Source: Elusimicrobiota bacterium (GTDB lineage Bacteria; CG03; SLGR01; PWQF01). From it: a DNA stretch of 12,478 nt. The notes under the pieces were generated by a model. That model was given only the letters and a program-made list of their open reading frames with translations. It did not search any database and had not been told where the DNA came from. Shown piece by piece: positions 8,208-12,478 of this stretch; positions within the stretch are counted from its first letter, which is position 1; the number at the start of each line of letters is the position of its first letter. The stretch lies in contig PWOI01000054.1 in assembly GCA_003557485.1 (NCBI GenBank), positions 1-12,478 on the forward strand, in the 5' to 3' direction. The position numbers and the translations under genes were made by a program.

Positions 8208-8269
8208 CTTTTAAATTCCCGGTTTATGCATCGAATACGGCACAAACGGTATAAATACACCTTTTTCAT
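8204..8269 (-). CDS. Possible 21-residue leader peptide coupled to ruvC
   Basis: An ATG at 8269 opens a 21-codon frame, MKKVYLYRLCRIRCINREFKR, whose TGA overlaps the ruvC ATG as ATGA. The peptide is strongly basic (three Lys, five Arg, one Glu) with a CRIRC pair of cysteines. It would begin within a few bases of the start site predicted from the promoter at 8280-8309, so the message would be nearly leaderless; I see no Shine-Dalgarno sequence. The stop-start arrangement matches other junctions in this operon, which is the main argument for it. A short open frame like this can also arise by chance, so this is a weak call. Confidence 0.2.
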   Translation of the reverse strand: MKKVYLYRLCRIRCINREFKR

Positions 8270-8279
8270 AACACCATTG

Positions 8280-8309
8280 ATTATATAGAAATGCCCTGTT
8301 GAATGTCAA
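8280..8309 (-). promoter_or_regulatory. Consensus sigma-70 type promoter of the ruvC operon
   Basis: On the minus strand TTGACA (8304-8309) and TATAAT (8280-8285) both match the sigma-70/sigma-A consensus exactly, separated by 18 bp. The -35 begins only 18 bp after the csaB stop codon, and transcription would start near 8272-8274, about 65 bp ahead of ruvC. There is no hairpin and T-run terminator between csaB and this promoter, so read-through from the surface block is also possible. The rest of the 8208-8327 gap holds the short ORF described separately and an imperfect dyad, GGTGTATTTATACC (8249-8262), of unknown meaning. Confidence 0.72.
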
Positions 8310-8327
8310 ACACCGAAAGAGGATATA

Positions 8328-9344
8328 TTACTTGCCCCTGTCAATACATTCTTTTAACAGCAACCAGCTTTCACTAAGCCTTGATTTTAGTTCCTTTATC
8401 TTATCTCTGTATTCCGGACAGGAGGATATTTCTCTTTCCAGACAGTTTAGCAATTCTTCCACAGAAATTTCATCTTTATCAAAGCAGGGTATTCCCATAT
8501 ACGAACAGAAGCTTTTCACCTTCGGGTCATAATTTATGCCGACCATAGGAAGGCCTGCAACTGCCCCCAGCATCAGTGAGTGCAGCCTCATGCCTATAAG
8601 TCCGCTGAATCCAGATAATGTTTCCATAAAATTATTATCCAACGAGAACTTAATTGTTTCACAGTCTCCCGGATCTATTTTATCATATTCGGGATGCAGG
8701 CTTAAGAAGACTCCGCCGAGTCTTCGCTCTGCAAGTCCACTATTTATATCTTTTAGTATGTTTTCAGCGGGAAAACCTTTCCATCTTCTGAGAGCTACAG
8801 CTATTTTCAAATCTTTATCTTCCGCAGCAATATACGGCCTATCAATATCAAAAACAGGATCAGAACCAAGTAGAGCACTGCTCTGTGAAAGCTGCGACAC
8901 CAGTGTTTTTGAAAAAGAATCTCTTACTATCACAAGATCGGACTTTGAAAAAATATATCCTGCAATCAACCTGTTAAAAAACCTGTCTATGGGACCTATT
9001 CCCTGATTGAAAATTATAAGTTTCTTGCCTAAAATTTTTGCCGCCGCCATTAAAAGAAAATAATAATATATAGTTAACTTTCCGGATTTATCCTGTATAA
9101 GACTTCCCCCCCCCATAATCAGCGCATCCGAACGGAAAAGAGAAAAAATTACAGTAAAAGGATTATACCTGTTTATTCTTTTGAATTCTTCTGAAAACTG
9201 CTTTCTGCGGCGGGAAAGAATATAAACTACAGCATTAGGAAAATATTTTCTTATCCCTTTAAGAATCTGTGAAAGGACAATTTCATCACCAGCGTTATTA
9301 TAACCGTAATAACCTCCTAGAACTATCTTTTCAGCTGCTGACAT
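8328..9344 (-). CDS. csaB: Polysaccharide pyruvyl transferase CsaB
   Basis: CsaB transfers a pyruvyl group from phosphoenolpyruvate to a sugar of a cell-wall polymer, forming the ketal that SLH-domain proteins bind; it acts in the cytoplasm on the lipid-linked precursor. The 338-residue protein has the family features in order: LGGYYGYNNAGDEIVL (9-24), DALIMGGGSLIQD (73-85), LIIFNQGIGPI (109-119), VRDSFSKTLV (140-149), LGSDPVFD (159-166), VALRRWK (183-189), LSLHPEYDKID (215-225) and GMRLHSLMLGAVAGLPMVGI followed by NYDPKVKSF (251-279). The ATG at 9344 lies 22 bp inside the preceding gene; no good ribosome binding site is visible, but the start fits the usual family N-terminus. The GGG of the GGGS motif is encoded within a run of nine G (9106-9114). 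Neighbouring DUF5693 is a frequent csaB partner in other bacteria as far as I recall. Confidence 0.94.
   Translation of the reverse strand: MSAAEKIVLGGYYGYNNAGDEIVLSQILKGIRKYFPNAVVYILSRRRKQFSEEFKRINRYNPFTVIFSLFRSDALIMGGGSLIQDKSGKLTIYYYFLLMAAAKILGKKLIIFNQGIGPIDRFFNRLIAGYIFSKSDLVIVRDSFSKTLVSQLSQSSALLGSDPVFDIDRPYIAAEDKDLKIAVALRRWKGFPAENILKDINSGLAERRLGGVFLSLHPEYDKIDPGDCETIKFSLDNNFMETLSGFSGLIGMRLHSLMLGAVAGLPMVGINYDPKVKSFCSYMGIPCFDKDEISVEELLNCLEREISSCPEYRDKIKELKSRLSESWLLLKECIDRGK
9106..9114 (-). repeat. G9 homopolymer within csaB
   Basis: Nine consecutive G (C on the plus strand) encode Gly78-Gly80 of CsaB as GGG GGG GGA, in the GGGS motif. It is the longest G or C run I noticed in this AT-leaning window. 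A gain or loss of one base would shift the frame at about residue 80 of 338 and inactivate the protein. The frame is intact as given. Confidence 0.9.
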
Positions 9345-11017
9345 TTTCTAACAAATAAAATTAATGCCGCGCCTACAGGAAGACCTACGATCCAACCGTA
9401 AAAGGATCGGATTACAGAAGCAGCAATAGGAGTATGTATATGCATAAAAGAATTTATTACAGAGACCGGGCCCATTAAACCCAACACTAAAAGAACCTTT
9501 GAAAGAGCTGAGGGACTTTTGTTTTTGCTGTATATATATAAACCTGCTATAAGAAGAGGATTCCCTATGAGAAACTCTTTGAATCTGGGCCTGAAAACAA
9601 AGAGTTTTTCAAGTATATTTCTTAAGTATATCTCCACTCCGGAAACAAACTGTCCGCTCACATTAGCTGTCCTAAAAACCATGAATCCCAGGACTGCTCC
9701 AAGAGCTACGGCTGCAATTAAGTGAAGCCATTTAACTTCTTTATTAAGTATTGATTTTATTTCTTCAGATAAGAACACTGCCGCTCCTAGAGCAATGGGA
9801 AGAATGAAAGAAAGCTTAATTCCTCTCAAATGGTTTATTTTTGTATAAAGTTCCGCGCTCCATCCGACAGAAGATATAACAATACCGCCAAGAAATGAAA
9901 AAGCGGCGATAAATATCAGAGCACTTAAAAGGTGTTTTCGCCGATTCATCGCTATTTTAACGGAAAGCGGAGGAACGGCTGCTGCTGTACTTATTATCAG
10001 AATGTTTTTTACCCCGGCAGGCCATATAAATGATGTTAAAAAAAGAAAAACCGCGACACTGAAAACAGCCATTGAATTAAACCCTGACGCCAGGAAGAGT
10101 CCGGAAAGCAGGGCCAATGCTGCCGCATATGAAAGAAATACAGGATCGCTTACAATTAAGGCTCCTGCCGGACTGCCGGTGCTTATCGGATGTTTTTCAA
10201 TATGATTTTTAAACGCTTCGGCATTGGACCGGTCGCGGAAATAAAAACCCCTAACGCTTCTTTCCCTTATGGCACGCAGCCCCCTTCTGACTGCTTCGCC
10301 CTCTTTCATATCATCCGGTATGGAATGAAGAAGAGCCACCGGCAGACCTGACGAAACCTCTCTCATCCCTTTTTGAGGAGAAAATTCTATATTAAATACT
10401 ATTATCCCGGTTTCTTTAAGCCGCCTGTTGACATATTCAATATGATCCGGATATCCAAGTACTTCCGTACCCTTGAATATAACTCCTTCATAATTGCCTT
10501 TTTCAAATATCCTTTCTATGCTTTTTAAATTTGCCAGACTGTCATTTACAGGCCTAATATACTTCCTTTTACCTGCGGCGCTGTCGGGAATAACAATACC
10601 CGCTCCTTTATCGCTTATATCGCGCCAGGCAAGACTCTCAAAAAGAATGTAATAAAGGGAATTATGTTTTTTTGTTCTAATTGTTGATGTCCCGAATTTC
10701 AATTCCGCATTTATTGTCGCCTCGTTAAAAATTTTTTCCCATTCAAAGACCATTACAGATGAACCGGGTGGTTTGTTTTTAAAAGGATGTTTTATTCCGG
10801 GACGGCATAGAGTAGCAAAGGTGAAAGCTTCAAGCTCTGCAAAAGTGTATTCGTTTATGACGGCTGCATTATTAAAAGCTTCCATTCGGGAATCCAGAAG
10901 TATTTCAACAGTTCTGTTTTCATTTTCAACCGATATCCTCCGGTAGAGAGTAGGCTGAGAAAAGACTACCGCAAAAAGGAAAAGGAATGCCGCGGCTTTA
11001 CTCCGTGACAGCCTCAA
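9323..11017 (-). CDS. DUF5693-type polytopic membrane protein
   Basis: I recognise this as a DUF5693-like protein from its C-terminal pattern RPRFKEFLIGNP and SVINSFMHIHTP...IRSFYGWIVGLPVG and from its place beside csaB; its function is not known. Counted from the preferred TTG start it has about 564 residues. A signal-anchor helix (about 8-23) is followed by an extracytoplasmic domain (about 25-285) with no motif I can assign, although alternating segments such as EGVIFKGTEV, GIIVFNIEF and LPVALLHSI look like an alpha/beta or barrel fold. About eight or nine membrane helices (roughly 293 to 557) complete it, with a basic C-terminus. I prefer the TTG at 11017 because AAGGAG lies five bases upstream (11023-11028), while the upstream in-frame ATG at 11038 has no such site. 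The gene overlaps the ligase-TPR gene by 20 bp (41 bp from the ATG) and csaB by 22 bp. A role in polymer export, transfer or pyruvylation is inference only. Confidence 0.85.
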   Translation of the reverse strand: MRLSRSKAAAFLFLFAVVFSQPTLYRRISVENENRTVEILLDSRMEAFNNAAVINEYTFAELEAFTFATLCRPGIKHPFKNKPPGSSVMVFEWEKIFNEATINAELKFGTSTIRTKKHNSLYYILFESLAWRDISDKGAGIVIPDSAAGKRKYIRPVNDSLANLKSIERIFEKGNYEGVIFKGTEVLGYPDHIEYVNRRLKETGIIVFNIEFSPQKGMREVSSGLPVALLHSIPDDMKEGEAVRRGLRAIRERSVRGFYFRDRSNAEAFKNHIEKHPISTGSPAGALIVSDPVFLSYAAALALLSGLFLASGFNSMAVFSVAVFLFLTSFIWPAGVKNILIISTAAAVPPLSVKIAMNRRKHLLSALIFIAAFSFLGGIVISSVGWSAELYTKINHLRGIKLSFILPIALGAAVFLSEEIKSILNKEVKWLHLIAAVALGAVLGFMVFRTANVSGQFVSGVEIYLRNILEKLFVFRPRFKEFLIGNPLLIAGLYIYSKNKSPSALSKVLLVLGLMGPVSVINSFMHIHTPIAASVIRSFYGWIVGLPVGAALILFVRKCQQLKR

Positions 11018-12478
11018 GATTTCTCCTTGCTGTTTCATTGCGGGGATCTATGCTTAGTACAAGCCTGTATCTTTTTTCAGCTTTCTCTGGCTCGGCCATT
11101 TGAAAATGTATATTACCGGAGTAAATAAGCGCCCTCAGTGATGCCGGATTCGTATCCAGAACTTTTTGCAGTTTTTCCATTGCCTCTGGCCATTCTTCGT
11201 TATTTATGTGAGTTTCCGCTTCGGAAAAATACCTTTTTATTTCAGGTGTATTAACAACATCCTGGTTACTTGATTTAATCCTCATGATGTTTGAACGGGC
11301 ATGAGTGAAACCCGGATCGAACTCCAACGCCCTTACATATTGTTTCAATGCCAGCGAAATTTCATTTTGCATCTGAAGGTAATATCCGAGGTTATTGTAA
11401 AGATGAACGCTTTCAAGCCCTACTTCTATTGCTGCACTGTAATATCCGGCTGCTTCGGAAAACTTTTCTTTTCTCCCATAAGTATCACCAAGAGTACGGT
11501 AAATATTCTCCGCAACCGGGTTTATCTCAAGAGCCTTTTTGAGATAATCCAGCGCTTTGCCGTAATCCTCCTTCATCAGATAAACAATACCAAGATTATA
11601 ATAGATTTCGTCATAACCCGGATTGGCGCGCAGCGCCTCACGGTAGGCCCAGGCAGCTTTTTCGAGATATTCTACGTTCCCCTCCCTTGAAAGGCGTACA
11701 TAAACATTACCCAACTCATAATTGCTGTCTACAATAAGGGGGTAGGTCGCCCAGGCCCTTCTAAGTTCTTTCTCCGCCTCAAGAGGAAGGTTTGTACGTG
11801 AGTATTTCAATCCATTGAAAAAATGTACGGATGATTTGAAGTATATATAGTTAAAATATACAACACCTGCCACAAATCCGGCCGTTATAATTACTACTGC
11901 CGGCTTAACCTTTCCGAAATTTATTTTTTTGTAAGGAGATCCGGCAAGGTCTCTTCCCATTCCTGCAATAAGTCCGGCATTTACCCAAAAAGCAAGCGCC
12001 GGTATTGGAAAGAAAAGAGATACATTAAGCAGGTTGTCTGTCCAGAAGGCAAGGGCCGCAGCCCCTAGTACTGCTGCCCATATTTTATCCTTTTGCGCAG
12101 CTTTTTTGTATATTCGCATAGTAAAAACAATAAAAACAGCCATAAGCCATATGTATATTCCCGTTCCCGGGATTCCAGACTGGGTAAGCAGTTCCATAAT
12201 AAAATTATGGGCGTTATTGGCATGAGTCCTCAATGGCATATACTGTTTCCTGTGTACAATTCTACCCTGATAAAAAGGATAGAAAATTTCAAAATTGCCC
12301 CAGCCGCGGCCTACAACAGGATCATCCGCAAACATATTCGCAGATGATTCCCAAATTAAAAGCCGCTGAACCAGTGAAGAACCCATTCTCTCTACACTAA
12401 CCATACCCTTTATTCTGCTTCTGAACTGATCAGAAATCCCGAAAAAAACAATACCTATCACTGCTATTACTGCAAATG
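10998..12478 (-). CDS. O-antigen ligase-like membrane protein with C-terminal TPR domain, 5' end outside window
   Basis: The reading frame runs to the window edge through hydrophobic codons (FAVIAV) above the first internal GTG at 12461, so the N-terminal membrane helices are missing. Numbered from that GTG, 487 residues are visible. They begin with a Wzy_C-like extracytoplasmic loop, including RLLIWESSANMFADDPVVG with GRGWGNFE (33-58) and HANNAHNFIMELL...SGIPGTG (80-101). Four further membrane helices follow (about 98-115, 127-144, 147-167 and 187-204). Residues about 215-487 are tandem TPR repeats, clearest at 285-315, 319-348, 353-382 and 446-475 (YYNLGIVYLMKEDYGKALDY type). The basic loops after the first and third of these helices suggest a positive-inside topology that puts the TPR domain outside the cytoplasm. 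Family members join lipid-linked polysaccharide to an acceptor or polymerise it; which applies here cannot be told. It heads the surface block and overlaps the DUF5693 gene. Confidence 0.87.
   Translation of the reverse strand, partial: FAVIAVIGIVFFGISDQFRSRIKGMVSVERMGSSLVQRLLIWESSANMFADDPVVGRGWGNFEIFYPFYQGRIVHRKQYMPLRTHANNAHNFIMELLTQSGIPGTGIYIWLMAVFIVFTMRIYKKAAQKDKIWAAVLGAAALAFWTDNLLNVSLFFPIPALAFWVNAGLIAGMGRDLAGSPYKKINFGKVKPAVVIITAGFVAGVVYFNYIYFKSSVHFFNGLKYSRTNLPLEAEKELRRAWATYPLIVDSNYELGNVYVRLSREGNVEYLEKAAWAYREALRANPGYDEIYYNLGIVYLMKEDYGKALDYLKKALEINPVAENIYRTLGDTYGRKEKFSEAAGYYSAAIEVGLESVHLYNNLGYYLQMQNEISLALKQYVRALEFDPGFTHARSNIMRIKSSNQDVVNTPEIKRYFSEAETHINNEEWPEAMEKLQKVLDTNPASLRALIYSGNIHFQMAEPEKAEKRYRLVLSIDPRNETARRNLEAVTE
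11023..11028 (-). promoter_or_regulatory. Ribosome binding site selecting a TTG start for the DUF5693 gene
   Basis: AAGGAG on the minus strand stands five bases before an in-frame TTG (11015-11017). It lies inside the 3' end of the upstream ligase-TPR gene. The alternative ATG at 11036-11038 is preceded by ATCCCCGCA with no purine-rich site, so the TTG is favoured. Confidence 0.6.

Noticed and set aside
8249-8262. Imperfect dyad GGTGTATTTATACC between promoter and ruvC as an operator
   Set aside because: It is short, has a mismatch, lies inside the possible small ORF and matches no operator I know; noted only as sequence.
8310-8330. Intrinsic terminator after csaB
   Set aside because: No stem-loop with a T run can be drawn between the csaB stop and the -35 hexamer.
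8339-8344. A second TTGACA just upstream of the ruvC promoter
   Set aside because: No -10 hexamer lies at 16-18 bp spacing (the bases there read CTCTTT); it falls in the last codons of csaB.
8536-9006. Plus-strand open frame of 156 codons
   Set aside because: It is antisense to csaB, whose motifs span the same bases. The serine- and leucine-rich translation is the usual mirror of a coding strand.

Overview
This window is about 12.5 kb of bacterial chromosome. Ten protein genes are packed head to tail, all on the minus strand, so transcription runs from high to low coordinates. Junctions are overlaps or gaps of a few bases; the only real intergenic space is about 120 bp at 8208-8327. I see no tRNA, rRNA, CRISPR array, insertion sequence or phage gene. 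The genes at both edges are cut by the window.

In order of transcription, the first block (12478-8328) concerns the cell surface. It holds an O-antigen ligase-like membrane protein with a C-terminal TPR domain (5' end missing), a polytopic protein of the DUF5693 type with unknown function, and CsaB, a polysaccharide pyruvyl transferase. A consensus-like sigma-70 promoter (TTGACA-18 bp-TATAAT) follows and starts the second block (8280 down to 1): ruvC, ruvA, ruvB, a radical SAM protein of the SplB-like/COG1533 group, queH (queuosine synthesis), smc, a WecG/TagA/CpsF glycosyltransferase, and a calcineurin-like metallophosphoesterase cut at the window start. Junctions in this block are 3 bp gaps or overlaps of 1-23 bp, several of the ATGA/GTGA stop-start type, as expected for one translationally coupled operon.

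The ruvCAB genes form the complete Holliday-junction branch migration and resolution machine. SMC is the chromosome condensation ATPase, and QueH makes the wobble nucleoside queuosine in tRNA. CsaB, the TagA/WecG glycosyltransferase, the ligase-like protein and the DUF5693 protein could together build, pyruvylate and attach a secondary cell-wall polymer of the kind that anchors S-layer proteins. That is inference from family roles and gene order.

The organism cannot be named from this sequence. The base composition leans AT, the content is housekeeping, and the combination of CsaB/DUF5693, a ligase-TPR fusion, QueH rather than QueG and an SMC with a short hinge suggests a lineage away from the well-studied Proteobacteria, possibly an uncultured candidate phylum. 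The points most worth a second look are the G9 tract in the csaB active-site region, the DUF5693-centred surface module, the compact SMC hinge, and a 21-codon ORF coupled to ruvC directly behind the strong promoter.
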